A stretch of 64,000 nt of DNA, taken from contig NW_027168257.1 of NCBI RefSeq assembly GCF_040954835.1, positions 657,501 through 721,500 of the forward strand, read 5' to 3'. A program made the position numbers and the translations under genes. Source of the stretch: Lepisosteus oculatus (lineage: Eukaryota > Chordata > Actinopteri > Semionotiformes > Lepisosteidae). Positions 10,871 through 22,809 of this stretch are shown here, piece by piece; the first letter of the stretch is position 1, and each line of letters begins with the position of its first letter. The notes under the pieces are model-generated. The model was not told the origin of the DNA and ran no database searches. It saw only the letters and a program-made list of their open reading frames with translations.

Positions 10871-12480
10871 CTTGCATCAAAACAAATTTATATTTCTAAA
10901 TATCACAACATGATCGAATTTACGTCTTTTTAATAACAATGAATAGTCACCTATGCGTTACAAAATAAACATTTATATTGATTTGAATTGCGTTTTGATT
11001 TAAATCGTAAACGCGTGTTTAAATATATGTGTTTAAAGGCGATATACTGTATAAAAGCGCTGATTCTTATGGAATGTGTTCGGCCGGGGATTCAAAAAAA
11101 ATATTTTTTTTAATCGCGTATCTAAGGAAAATTGCAGTATAACTTTGTTCATGCACAAACAGTGGCATGTTACATTATAATTTGGGTGTCTCCTCTTGCC
11201 AGAAAGCTCTAAATTGCATTTTGAGTGCGGTTTTTGACTTTTTCTAAATTGCAACCCATAAATAAAGCTGATACAGTTTAGACTTACTGTATTCTAAACT
11301 GTATTACAACATCACATTGGACAATGCAACGTAAATTGCAAAAATGCACTTGGAATCTATCCTAGCCCTACTATGAAAATTATTTAAACTGCGACACTTA
11401 TCATTCATCTTTAAATAAACTTTATTTTATATAGCGTTTTAAGCGAATAGGTAATTAGATTGCTCATAAACCTAATCGCTTTTTCTACATAAACACAGCG
11501 TGATTGCTCTCTGAAAATGCTTTTTTCTTTATATTTAGGCTCAGATTTCAACTATAGATCGTATTATTATGAACTTTCTTGGAAAAATGTCTTTTATGTA
11601 AACCATGTTTGCTATTAATTCATTTAGGGCTAAAATACGTTCATTGTCTTCCAATCGAGTCGAGTTGACATTGGAAGCTTGCCACGCCCGGACTGTTACA
11701 CCAACGCATTAGCATGTTGAAGCGATTTCATTGAGGAGGCCATCTACTAGTTAACACTGTACTTCCTACTTTGAAAATACCTGTGAAATTGGTTTAATTC
11801 GTCACAGCCAGCACTCCGGCAGAGAGGGGGGTTGTACTCGTTAATGTCTGATGACATACAAGTGGAAAGATTACAGATTTTAACCGTCTTTTTTCTGAAC
11901 CAGGGAAAATCTGATCATGTTTCTCTATAACAATAATAAAAAACTTTATTTTCAATTATTTTACATATCCCGCTTGCACATCGCATGACTTTAATAAATC
12001 TATTCTTTATTAATACTAAATAAATAATACTAAAAATACTTCAGCAAATAGGTCACTTGATTTTTGGAATAATTCCAAATAGCACAATGATCCACTGGCA
12101 TCCCTGAAGTCTGTTTAGTGCATAATCTTCCAAATACAATCACTAAGCAATTATAAGAATTATACCATCCTACTTCTTTGTGATATCCTGTAAAAACTAA
12201 ACCTATTTTTATAAGGCTTTTACTCAAAAGATTTCCAAACACACAAAGCATTTGTGAAGTACTATAGTATTTCTAAAGGTTACTGGTACAACATCAATCA
12301 TTAAAGCTTAACAATAAAGTTTAGATTGCTGACTATGGACTAACTACATTAACTAACTGCAATGCAACACTATACATTTTACAAGAATATCTGGTTGAAT
12401 TCTTGCATTTGTAGCCAATTTAATGCGAGAGAAATAAGCCAATTTAATTATTTCACAAAAAATAATGTGATATAAAATGG
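10871..12480. other. AT-rich intergenic sequence shared with 46.5-47.4 kb
   Basis: No gene is seen. 11565-11850 matches 46530-46870 in the same orientation ('gccacgcccggactgttaca'), while 10880-11340 matches 47188-47400 in the opposite orientation ('aacatgatcgaattt'). So the two regions are related by duplication plus an internal inversion. Confidence 0.6.
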
Positions 12481-13340
12481 ATGTTTTTAACTTTATTGTA
12501 GTGTTTTAGAAACTAATATGTCTTCAAAAATGGTTGTTTTTCACTCCTAGGAATGAAAGCTGTTGTTATATAATGTTTATTTTCAAATTTTGAAAAATCA
12601 AAGGATTCTAGCTTTCTCCCCTTTCAGGCATCGGAAACAGAGAACCTCATGGTTTTCCTAAAAATCATTTTTTATGTTCCCTGGTGTTCCAAACTTAGTT
12701 TTAATCAATTTTAATTTGTTATTATGTTAAAAACAGGGTAATAAATTTCTAATTGGACTATAAATAATGTCATATTGTCTGCTATAAAACTGATGTTTTC
12801 AACTCTATTGTAGAGATTCTAGAATCAACTAATAGAGAATTGAAATAAAAAAGGGCATAAGAAAACATTACCAACAACGACCACAAGATGGAGATATTGT
12901 CTAGACATTACCAACAACGACCACAAGATGGAGATATTGTCCAAAGAGGCAAGAAGGGCAAAGCTGCGATAAGGTAAAATCATTTTTTGAAAGAGATTGC
13001 TGTCAGAATGCACAACTGAATCCCAAACAGAATCTCTAGTCAAATATGATCATTTGTGAAACAGGCAAATGAGTTTCTCAGGTGCCCATTGCTCATTTTC
13101 AGACACATTTATGCAATACTTTCACCATGCGTTGAGCAATAGGGATTAAAGATACCAGAGGTAAGGTTTAAAAGTGATTCTGAGGTGCAACACATCAGCG
13201 ATACAGCTAGGCATCTGAAATGCGGGGTTTGAGAGCCCTTCAGGGAACACCGTACCCTAAAGGTACCAGAAGTCCACTAGTATAAGCATTAAGTCACTGT
13301 CACCCCTGTTACAATGTGATTGCTACATATCTTCATTTCT
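12481..13340 (+). repeat. Dispersed repeat Y, copy with 2 minisatellite units
   Basis: This block, including two 40-bp units at 12864-12943 and the conserved stretch 'cccaaacagaatctctagt', is the reverse complement of about 33060-33720. No coding frame or element terminus is recognised. Confidence 0.7.
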
Positions 13341-14330
13341 TTGGTTTTTAAGGAGTAAGAGTGCAGGGGGTCTAAATCTGCGATCCAGTGTGTTGAAGTA
13401 TTTCACAACACTACCTGTAGCCCGTATGGAAATAAATACTAATTCTGATTATTGCCCTGGGCATGTACCAATAAATCACTGAGCATATATCACTGTGTTG
13501 AAGCTAGAGACCTGTATGTAATATTATGGTGCTAAAATGTCATTTTCACATATATTAATGTAATAAATGATTGCTTATGCTTAATAAACAAATCTAATTA
13601 AAATAAAAACTTAAGTTTTGTATTTGTCTTGTACCATAGAACATGATTTTCTTTGTATTTCAAGCCCACAAAGTGTCCAAATGATGCACGACATGATATA
13701 AGGAAGATTATCACATGAAAAATCGGTATTATCTTTCTCATGAAAATGCATTCCTTTCATTACCTTTTAATTTTTAAAATGAACTCAAGTTGTGTATAAT
13801 GTAATAATTTAAGTAGAATAGATTCTAATAATATAATGATCCAGTGTGTTGCACTACTTCACTGCTTCACTGTTCTATGCCGTCTGGAAATAAATCCTCA
13901 GACTGCTTACTGCCCTGGGCTTGTACCAATAAATTACAGGAGCACATCTATATATCACTGCGTTGAAGCAGGAGACACACAATCACTGCAAACACATCCT
14001 AAATACAGTGTTCCAGCACCTTTGACCTCATCCAGAACGTATCATTTCTTGAAAGGGATTGCTGTCTGAATGCACATCTGAATCCCAAACAGAATCTCTA
14101 GTAAAATACGATCATTTGTGAAACAGGCAAATGACTGTCTCAGGGGCCCATTCCTCATTCTCAAGACACATGTATGCAGTACGTACACCATGCATTGAGC
14201 AAAAGGGATCAAAGACACCACAGGTAAGGTTAGAATTCATTCTGACTATATTCTAAAATATTGGACTCATATTCTTATGATGGCAGACATGATGCTGCGT
14301 TTAAAACCGGGGTTAATGGACATTATATGA
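13341..14330. repeat. Partial copies of dispersed repeat Y
   Basis: The stretch 13990-14220 repeats the words around 13000-13160 ('gaatcccaaacagaatctct', 'gcattgagcaaaagggat') and is matched in reverse at 32620-32850. The rest is AT-rich, with no gene seen. Confidence 0.6.
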
Positions 14331-14668
14331 CTGTCAATTCTGTTTTGTTTTGGAGACACTTGGCTGCCTATATGGTACAGTGCAGCGTGAAGGAAACATT
14401 TTCCAAAACTGTGTCAGCTCAAAAGTTGTAAGAGAACCTCTCCAGCTGCTTTAACTCTCTTCATTTTTGTCATTTAATTGTCTGTCGGCACTATGTGGCA
14501 GCGTTGCATGACAACCCATCTCACCACGGAAAGGAACCTAACAGCTTTGGTAAGAGAGGAGAAAAGGACCTGGCCAGTAAGGGGCTCGAACCCACGACTT
14601 TGACGTTATCAGCACCATGCTCTAACCAACTGAGCTAACCGGCCTCACGACAGTGGTCCTCTCTGTGC
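14331..14668. repeat. Displaced piece of the 2.26-kb unit with tRNA-Ile
   Basis: It matches the Ile-side part of the 2.26-kb unit (for example 37486-37620 joined to 37875-38055), with the stretch between, including the hairpin, missing. It joins the 4.07-kb unit directly at about 14668, so the two repeat types are fused here. Confidence 0.75.
14571..14644 (-). tRNA. tRNA-Ile(GAT)
   Basis: A 74-nt cloverleaf with acceptor GGCCGGT/ACTGGCC and discriminator A. The body equals the Ile(AAT) genes at 37966 and 40236, but the anticodon is GAT, a single wobble-position change (A34 to G). Ile(GAT) is rare in vertebrate nuclear genomes. The T-stem has one mismatch; other stems pair. Confidence 0.87.
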
Positions 14669-15170
14669 AGCGCCTTTTACTTCCATTGACAAATGATAGC
14701 AATTCGAAGAGAGATCCTTCAGACCAGCAAGCAAACCCACGGCTATTTCGGTTTTCTATCTAGGCAACGTTGGTGTCTGCAATAGCATACATGAAAGCGT
14801 GATGCAATTTCTGTGGCTACATTTGTTGCACGTCATGCACAGTAAGAGTGTTTCTAACACCAAATAAAAAGTCAACAATTAGCGATCACGCCTTCTCCTC
14901 AGTTAACCCACTGAAACCCTTGCTGTTAACAGTTCTTTACTGCGTGCTTTAAGAACACCTACATAATGTGTCAGTTCTTTCAGCTTTATTCATTAGGTTT
15001 TCAAAGGCATAAGTAGAGCACCAGAGGCGCGAACGTAAGATGTGTGGTTATCTGAAGAACTCATTTCCATGGCAGCAGGGCCAAGTGATTCAGCGTATTT
15101 ATAGTACCAGGAATGGAGAAGCGGCACTTCGCCTTTGCCGGGGAGGCACAAGGATACGTGTGGCAGACGC

Positions 15171-15252
15171 CATAGTCGGCAGGATTCAAACCTGTGCAGG
15201 GAGTTCGCAACGGATTTCAAGTCCATCGCCTTAAACACACGGCCACGACTAC
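15171..15252 (-). pseudogene. tRNA-Ser(TGA), partly decayed
   Basis: An 82-nt type II tRNA with anticodon TGA on the same body as Ser(CGA) at 19340. The D-loop lost its GG pair (GTGTGTTT in place of GAGTGGTT), the variable-arm stem is weak, and the B box has GGTTTGAATCC in place of GGTTCGAATCC. I lean to a pseudogene, though the acceptor and anticodon stems still pair. Confidence 0.7.
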
Positions 15253-16606
15253 AGCAAGCTCACCCCCGCCGCATTCCTCCTATAATCTAACACAGAGTGC
15301 GAGGTGGCTGCGGAAACTTTTTCAAAGTCGCTCTCCGTTAAAAAAAAATAAATACCTTTGACAAAATACGTGCCGGCAGACAGACATGCCTCAGAGGGTT
15401 TAAGGCTGGCTTCACGTTCAAATGATAAAGTCTCCCCGTCCGGATGTCAAAATGGAACTTTGGCAGACAGAAAAAACATCAACAAACCACAAATGTGGAC
15501 AAGGATTTTACAAGCTGCACCACACTGCACTTTCCAAAGCATTTACATTCCTGTTAGACGCAGGAATTGCCTTTGATTTGCGCGCTTACGAACGCCATGG
15601 AAAACGAAACAAAACTAAAGCCCTCAGCTCCTGCACTTGATTATAATGCTGTTACGTGTCGAAGCAGGAATTTATGTCATCCTACCACTGCAATACGGGG
15701 AATAGAGGGAAATGAGCACACGCTACGTATGTCTCAATCACTCCCTAGAGTCGTAAGGCGCATTGAAGGGTGCACACCCATCATTAATCGTTGCGCCTCT
15801 GTGAAAGGAAAGCTCTTGAGCAGTCTTTGAAACAGCTCGGATGAAACACTTGATTGCTTCCATGTGCATCTGGAGCCCATTTCTTATTTTCACTTCACGC
15901 CGCCCAAAGCATTTCTAAAACAGGAGATTCGTGTTTGGGAATGCGCCCTGCCCTACGAATAAAACAGGTCTACGGGTCTGAAACCTGCTCCACGGAAAAC
16001 AGTTCTGTTGCGCTTTTGATCAAAGGGAGATTCGCTGTTCTTACTTTTTGATGACATAACACCCAAAGGGGCTTCTTTGGAGCTGGATTCCAACCAGCAT
16101 CCGAAAGTTTCTTGGCGGTATCCTTTACAGTCCTCTGTTCGGTCGACAAGGGACAGAAGGGGGCAGCTTTCCTCACACACACAGTGCAATGTACTGTAGT
16201 GTTCCCGTTCATTGAATTCGCAGTTCTGCATCAGACCTCTAACTCGTTTCCTTAGCTTGGATTTAAGCCATGAAGCAGGCTTCTAGTCTATAAACGTCTA
16301 GAGAAATCACAAACTATTTGAGAGGCCATCATCCCAGGGGAACTGACAAAGTCTATCCCTAAACACCTAGCGCAATCTCTCGAGAGACTGTCAAAAATCG
16401 CTTTCTCCGTTTGCGTTGCAAGTAAGTGAAAACGCGGTCTCAAACCAGAGCCACTTGGCAGCAGCGGCACGTAAATACTGTTACTGTCACTGCTCGATAC
16501 TGACGTTAGCCTACTATACCATGTTCAGCCACCACTAGGAAATGTACGGCTCTAGTACTGGAGCAAACAACAGGAGGGCCAAAGGCACACGGGCACACAT
16601 GGAGAG

Positions 16607-16688
16607 TGACGAGAATGGGACTCAAACCCATGCGTGCAGAGTACAATGGATTAGCAGTCCATCGCCTTAACCACTCGGCCACCTCGTC
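16607..16688 (-). tRNA. tRNA-Ser(GCT)
   Basis: An 82-nt type II tRNA. The acceptor GACGAGG pairs with the 3' strand with a wobble or mismatch near the T-arm, and the anticodon loop CTGCTAA gives GCT, which reads AGC/AGU. It is close to the vertebrate Ser(GCT) consensus. The T-loop is TTTGAGT, a CpG-type change from TTCGA that weakens the B box. Confidence 0.85.
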
Positions 16689-17062
16689 TAGGAAACTGGG
16701 CTGTCCAGACATGGGTTGCAGCGCTCCAGATGATCTTTTTCTTTTTTTTCCCTCGTACTCGAGGGTCATTTTCCTGTTCCACATGCGATTTCAACATTTT
16801 CCTTGGGAGATGTCAAGCCAGCAAGCCACTGGTTCAGTGGCCATTGTGGAGTTCAGTGGCCCTGTTGTACACAGAATGCACATTGAGCTCCTTGGACATG
16901 AAAAGTTCCAGATAAAAGCCATTTGTCATCCTTTCTCTTGGTGTCGATGTTGCTATTGTATGTAAAGGTGGCAACTTGCTCAGCGAACAGGCGGAGCACA
17001 CACCGAATGCAGATGTGTCTGAGTGGTGTGTCCAAGTGGCTGCAAAACGACAGCACTCCCAG

Positions 17063-17136
17063 GGCGCCGTGGCTTAGTTGGTTAAAGCGCCTGTCTAGTA
17101 AACAGGAGATCCTGGGTCCGAATCCCAGCGGTGCCT
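17063..17136 (+). tRNA. tRNA-Thr(AGT)
   Basis: A 74-nt cloverleaf that matches the vertebrate Thr(AGT) sequence except in the T-loop, where TTCGAAT is TCCGAAT (position 55, normally pseudouridine, is C). A T-run follows at once and can act as Pol III terminator. The same T-loop change is present at 57967, so it was in the copy that founded the array. Confidence 0.9.
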
Positions 17137-18308
17137 TTTTTGTTCTGTGTTCTCGAACAGAACTGGTCATTATGGACAACCGCCTACAGCTAGACCTAAT
17201 TAAATGCAAGTATTCATTTCCTGTCTTTAACGCGACTTGTTTTTCTTAAAATGGATGCAACTTGCAAAACATGAAATACAAACCTTGCTAATCAGTGCTA
17301 GCGGCTGGCAAAAAAAAAAAGAAGTCAGCAATGTTTTTTTTCTTTAACCTTAACCCTGCTAATGGAGAAGAGTTAAACAACCGAGTCTATGCAGCTTAAA
17401 CGGTGCGCACGTCGGGTTCTTAGCTGAAAGGGTGGTAAATCACGCTCACCCCAGTTCTTAATCTTTTAAAGAGGATACAAAATTGAACCTAGTCGCCACA
17501 TCACATACATCCTGTTCAATGATAAAAAGGTAACATCTATCCTTGCTCCAGAGTAAATCTCACGTTGAAGGCATCTTTTTTTTCACTTTACCGTGAATCG
17601 GGCTCGGCTGCACAGAGGAGAGAGCAGAGCAATGAGGTCACTGGGACAGGGGAGTCACATGCTGGCGGTTTGAATACGCGGAAGATCACTGAGGGATCCA
17701 CAGTATATGGACCCTCCGTGCGCCATCAGTCCGCACTCCGGACTCTGAATCCTGCCATCCGAGTTAAGATCTCGGCGGAACCTGAGGCGCAGTTCCTTTT
17801 TAAAACGTAATCTGGTGAGCATTTCTAGAATCGTACTTGTATAGATGCAGCCTTTAATGTGTTGCTAGGTTAAAATTGATGACTTCTTGTATTTCAGTAG
17901 GTAACTGCCCTCTTGATTTCAGATTCAATTTCTTTATTACAGGGGCGCTTTTATGAAGACAGAGTCATGTTCAGGTACTTTGCTTGATGGAGGAAGCTCA
18001 TTTCGGACTCTGTGATCTGCTCACCTGGAAAGGTCTGCTGTACTACTAAAAGAGAGAAGTAGAGTCTGGAAGAAGGGACAATTTTATGATGCTTTGGAAG
18101 GTAGGTTTTTTTTTCTTTGAAATCGAAATGAATCAGAATATCAGTGCAAAAGACAAACTCTTGGTTTGGTTTAAAGAAATATGGTTTTAAAACAGACAAA
18201 ATGTAGAAAACAGGTGTTTCTCACTTTTGGAAAAGAATGGACCGGGGGTAATAGTTTACTAGTTGCAGTGCTGAGCTCACCGGGTTGCAGTCCTGCAATG
18301 TCACACGA

Positions 18309-18381
18309 CGGCCAGTGGCGCAATAGATAACGCGTTTGACTACGAATCAGGAGATTGTAAGTTTGACTCCTGCCTGGCTCG
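18309..18381 (+). pseudogene. tRNA-Arg(ACG), decaying copy
   Basis: It aligns over 73 nt with the intact gene at 747. It has lost the first acceptor pair (C for G), and shows C-to-T or G-to-A changes in the D-loop, anticodon stem and T-arm (TTTGACT for TTCGACT). The anticodon is still ACG. Several changes are at CpG sites. Confidence 0.78.
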
Positions 18382-19339
18382 GGTCGTTTTTAAACGCATC
18401 GGGCTACTCCCCTAAGTAGTCTGTGCTACTTACTGCATTGTAATCGTACTCAGTAAGAGATTTCCTTCATGTAAATGAACTGCACCTGACAGCTTTAGGA
18501 AATCACCTGGGCTCAGTACGGTGCTGAGAGCTCAGCGTTGCTGTTGTTCTAATTAGCACGCACTGCATCGGCTATGAACCCGAACTTTTCAATTATTCCG
18601 ATCATTAAGTCAACACGTAGTCCACATGAAAGGTAGAAATATTCTCTTGTCTGTCTCTTGTTTGTATAGAACTGAATGTCCCTGACAATGTACTGTTAGT
18701 TTTAATTGAAGAACGGCATTTGTGTTCAAATATACCAGACAAGTTTATGTAACTGCTCTTGCGACACTAAGTTGTAATTAGTCAAGAAATAAAGTCGAAC
18801 AACAGCTGCGGGTTTAATTCTGAACGTATGAGATTGCAGCGCCTTTTACTTCCATTGACAAATGATAGAGATTTGAAGAGAGATCCTGCAGACCAGCAAG
18901 CAAACCCACGGCTATTTCGGTTTTCTATCTAGGCAACGTTGGTGTCTGCAATAGCATACATGAAAGCGTGATGCAATTTCTGTGGCTACATTTGTTCCAC
19001 GTCATGCACAGTAAGAATGTTTCTAACACCAAATACAATGTCAACAATTAGCGATCACGCCTTCTCCTCAGTTAACCCACTGAAACCCTTGCTGTTAACA
19101 GTTCTTTAATGCGTGCTTTACGAGCACCTATATATTGTGTCGGTTCTTTCAGTTTTATTCATTAGGTTTTCAAAGGCATAAGTACAACACCAGAGGTGCG
19201 AACGCAAGATGTGTGGTTATCTGAAGAACTCATTTCCATGGCAGCGGGGCCAAGCGATTTAGCGTTTTTATAGTACCAGGAAAGGAGAAGCGACACTTCG
19301 CCTTTGCCGCGCAGGCATAAGGAGACGTGCGGCAGACGC

Positions 19340-19421
19340 CATAGTCGGCAGGATTCAAACCTGCGCGGGGAGTCCCCAACGGATTTCGAGTCCATCGCCT
19401 TAACCACTCGGCCACGACTAC
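19340..19421 (-). tRNA. tRNA-Ser(CGA)
   Basis: An 82-nt type II tRNA on the GTAGTCG...CGACTA body, anticodon CGA. Acceptor, D, anticodon and variable stems can all pair, with a few wobbles. The T-loop is TTTGAAT rather than TTCGAAT. It is the best Ser(CGA) copy here and would read UCG. Confidence 0.88.
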
Positions 19422-20785
19422 AGCGAGTTCGCCATCGCCGCATTCCTCCTTTAATCTAACACGGAGTGCGACGTGGCTGCGGAAACCTTTTCAAAGTCGC
19501 TCTCCGTTAAAAAAAAATAAATACCTTTGACAAAATACGTGCCGGCAGACAGACACGCCTCAGAGGGTTTAAGGCTGGCTTCACGTTCAAATGATAAAGT
19601 CTCCCCGTCCGGATGTCAAAATGCAGTTTTGGCAGACAAAAAAAACAACAACAAACCACAAATGTGGATAAGGATTTTACAAGCTGCACCACACTGCACT
19701 TTCAAAAGCATTTACATTCCTGTTAGACACAGGAATTGCCTTTGATTTGCGTGCTTACAAACGCCATGGAAAACGAAACAAAACTAAAGCCCTCAGCTCT
19801 TGCACTTGATTATAATGCCATTACGTGTCGAAGCAGGAATTTACGTCATCCTACCACTGCAACACGGGAAATAGAGGGAAATTAGCACACGCTACGAATC
19901 GTCTCAATCACTCCCTAGAGTCGTAAGGCGCATTGAAGGGTGCACCCCCATCATTAATCGTTGTGCCTCTGTGAAAGGAAAGCTTTTGAGCAGTCTTTGA
20001 AACAGCTCGGATGAAACACTTGATTGCTTCCATGTGCATCTGGAGTCCATTTCTTATTTTCACTTCACGCCGCCCAAAGCATTTCTAAAACAGGAGATTC
20101 GCATTTGGGAATGCGCCCTGCCCTACAAATAAAACAGGTCTACGGGTCTGAAACCTGCTCCACGGAAAACAGCTCTGTTGCGCATTTGATCAAAGGGAGA
20201 GTCGCTGTTCTTACTTTTTGATGACATAACACCCAAAGGGGCTTCTTTGGAGCTGTATTCCAACCAGCATCCTAAAGTTTCTTGGCGGTATCCTTTACAG
20301 TCCTCTGTTCGGTCGACAAGGACAGAAGGGGGCAGCTTTCCTCACACATACAGTGCAATGTACTGTACTGTTCCCGTTCATTGAATTCGCAGTTCTGCAT
20401 CAGACCTCTAACTCGTTACATTAGCTTGGATTTAAGCCACGAAGCAGGCTTCTACTGTATAAACGTCTAGAGGAATCACAAACTATTTGAGAGGCCATCA
20501 TCCCAGGGGGAACTGACAAAGTCTATCCCTAAACACCTAGTGCAGTCTCTCGAGAGACTGTCAAAAATCGCTTTCTCCGTTTGCGTTGCAAGTAAGTGAA
20601 AACGCGGTATCAACCCAGAGCCACTTGGCAGCACGGGCATGTAAATACTGTTACTGTCACTGCTCGATACCGACGTTAGGCTACTATACCATGTTCAGCC
20701 ACCGCTAGAAAATGTACGGCTCTAGTACCGGAGCAAAGAACAGGAGGGCCAACACCGAACGGGCACAAGTGTCAGACAAGGAGAG

Positions 20786-20867
20786 CGACAAGGATGGGAC
20801 TCGACCCCATGTGTGCAGAGCACAATGGATTAGCAGTCCATCGCCTTAACCACTCGGCCACCTCGTC
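20786..20867 (-). tRNA. tRNA-Ser(GCT), slightly decayed
   Basis: It aligns end to end with 16607. One acceptor pair is a wobble or mismatch (CCTTGTC), and T-loop position 54 is G rather than T (GGGGTCGAGTCCC). The anticodon GCT and the variable arm are unchanged. Confidence 0.82.
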
Positions 20868-21246
20868 AACAAAACTGGGCTGTCCTGACATGGGTTGGCG
20901 CACTCCAGTTGATCTTTTTCTTTTTTTTCCCTCATACTCGAGGGTCATTTTCCTGTTCCACATGCGATTTCAACATTTTCCTTGGGAGATGTCAAGCCAG
21001 CAAGCCACTACTGTGGTTCAGTGGCCAGTGTGGAGTTCAGTGGCCCTGTTGTACACAGAAAGCACATTGAGCTCCTTGGACATGAAAAGTTCCAGATAAA
21101 AGCCATTTGTCATCCTTTCTCTTGGTGTCGATGTTGCTATTGTATGTAAAGGTGGCAACTTGCTCAGCGAGCAGGCGGAGCACACACCGAATGCAGATGT
21201 GTCTGAGTGGTGTGTCCAAGTGGCTGCAAAAAGACAGCACTCCCAG

Positions 21247-21320
21247 GGCGCCGTGGCTTAGTTGGTTAAAGCGCCTGTTTAGTAAACAAGAGATCCTGGG
21301 TCTGAATCCCAGTGGTGCCT
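21247..21320 (+). tRNA. tRNA-Thr(AGT), slightly decayed
   Basis: It is the same as 17063, with two further changes: one mismatch in the anticodon stem and T-loop TCTGAAT. The CpG left by the position-55 change was lost. A T-run of seven follows directly. Confidence 0.82.
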
Positions 21321-21630
21321 TTTTTTGTTCTGTGTTCTCTAACAGAACTGGTCATTATGGACAACCGCATACGTCTAGACTTAATTAAATGCAAGTATTC
21401 ATTTCCTGTCTTGAACGACTTGTTTTTCTTAAAATGGATGCAACTTGCAAAATATGAAATACAAACCTCGCTAATCAGCGCTCGCGGCTGGCAAAAAAAA
21501 AAGAAGTCAGCAATGTTTTTTTCTTTAACCTTAAGCCTGCTAATGGAGAAGAACCTAGTCGCCATATCACATACATCCGTTTCAACGATAAGAAGGTAAC
21601 AACTATCCTCACTCCAGTGTAAATCTCACG

Positions 21631-22507
21631 TTGAGGGCATATTTTTTTCCAATTTACCATGAGTCGGGCACAGTTGCACAGAGGCGAGAGCAGAGCAATG
21701 AGGTCACGGGGACAGGGGAGTCACACGCTGGCGGTTTGAACACGCGGAAGATCACTGAGGGATCCACAGTATGTGGACCCTCCGTGCGCCATCATTCCAC
21801 ACTCCAGACTCTGAATCCTGCCATCCGAGTTAAGATCTCGGCGGAACCTGAGGCGCAGTTCTTTCTTAAAACGTAATCTGGTGAGCATTTCTAGAATCGT
21901 ACTTGTATAGATGCAGCCTTTAATGTGTTGCTAGGTTAAAATTTATGACTTCTTGAACTTCAGTAGGCAACTGCCCTCTTGATTTCGGATTTAATTTCTT
22001 TATTACAGGGGCGCTTTTATGATGACAGAGTCATGTTCAGGTACTTTGCTTGATGGAGGAAGCTCATTTCGGACTCTGTGATCTGCTCACCTGGAAAGGT
22101 CTGCTGTACTTCTACAAGAGAGAAGTAGAGTCTGGAGGAAGGGACAATTTTATGATGCTTTGGAAGGTAATGTTTTTTTTTCTTTGAAATCGAAATGAAT
22201 CAGAATATCAGTGCAAAAGACAAACTCTTGGTTTGGTTTAAAGAGATATGATTTTAAAACAGACAAAATGTAGAAAACAGGTGTTTCTCACTTTTGGAAA
22301 AGAATGGACCGGGGGTAATATTTTACTAGTTGCAGTGCTAAGCTCACTGGGTTACAGTCCTGCAATGTCACACCAGGGTCAGTGGTGCAATGGATAATGT
22401 GTCTGACTATGGATTAGGAGTTTGGAGGTTCGACTCCTGCCTGGCGCTGGTTGTTTTTAAACACATCAGCCTACTCCCTAAGTAGCCTGTGCTACTTACT
22501 GCATTGT
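21631..22507 (+). repeat. 4.07-kb tRNA unit, copy D, cut by a LINE
   Basis: It follows the unit faithfully for 877 bp, then switches to LINE sequence after 'cttactgcattgtaa'. The corresponding uninterrupted site is present near 870, 18440 and 59340. The rest of this unit is not found directly after the LINE. Confidence 0.9.
22376..22448 (+). pseudogene. tRNA-Arg relic with ATG anticodon
   Basis: It aligns over the full length with tRNA-Arg(ACG) at 747. The anticodon is now ATG through a CpG-to-TpG change, and further changes break the D-stem, the anticodon stem and the 3' acceptor strand (CTGGCGC). It should not be read as a His tRNA, because the body is Arg and the folding is broken. Confidence 0.85.
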
Positions 22508-22744
22508 AAGAGCGATTGTGAGCGGTTTTGTTTTCTCTCTTTGACCAGCCCAGCTGCGCCCCACCCGAAGGCAGGGAAGCACAAAAATTGTATGGAACTC
22601 ATTCATGCTCCTCTCCATGGAAATCTTTAGTAAAAGGCAAAAGATTTGTACGAGATGAAGAGAAACCAGAGTGCGTGGCTGGACAGCTGCAGGAGCCCAG
22701 GCCGCCTTCAAGCCCTCTGCCCTGCCGGTCGTGGTTGGCAATGC

Positions 22745-22762
22745 ACCTGGCCTTACAAACGA
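22745..22762 (+). promoter_or_regulatory. Possible snRNA-type PSE
   Basis: Lying 47 to 62 bases before the inferred U1 start, 'accTGGCCTTACAAACGAG' resembles the vertebrate U1 proximal sequence element in spacing and in the ACC...AAA-GAG framework. The match is by eye and weak on its own. Its value comes from sitting at the expected distance from the U1 segment. Confidence 0.3.
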
Positions 22763-22809
22763 GCCAGTGGGGCCCGTTCAGCTCCGGGCTCATCGCCTGC
22801 GGCTCTCGG

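Larger units (their letters stand above)
14669..17564 (+). repeat. 4.07-kb tRNA unit, copy B (lacks Arg part)
   Basis: It corresponds to 18838-21630 of copy C. It carries Ser(TGA) at 15171, Ser(GCT) at 16607 and Thr(AGT) at 17063, and continues without a break into copy C at 17565. Spacers between the genes hold only unit sequence. Confidence 0.88.
17565..21630 (+). repeat. 4.07-kb tRNA unit, complete copy C
   Basis: The only complete unit: Arg(ACG) at 18309 (+), Ser(CGA) at 19340 (-), Ser(GCT) at 20786 (-) and Thr(AGT) at 21247 (+). The repeat length is about 4,066 bp, measured from 17565 to the matching point at 21631. The gaps between the genes (up to about 1.4 kb) contain only unit spacer. 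Confidence 0.92.

Noticed and set aside
22376-22448. A tRNA-His (anticodon ATG)
   Set aside because: The body is a decayed tRNA-Arg copy; the ATG arises from a CpG change and the fold is broken.
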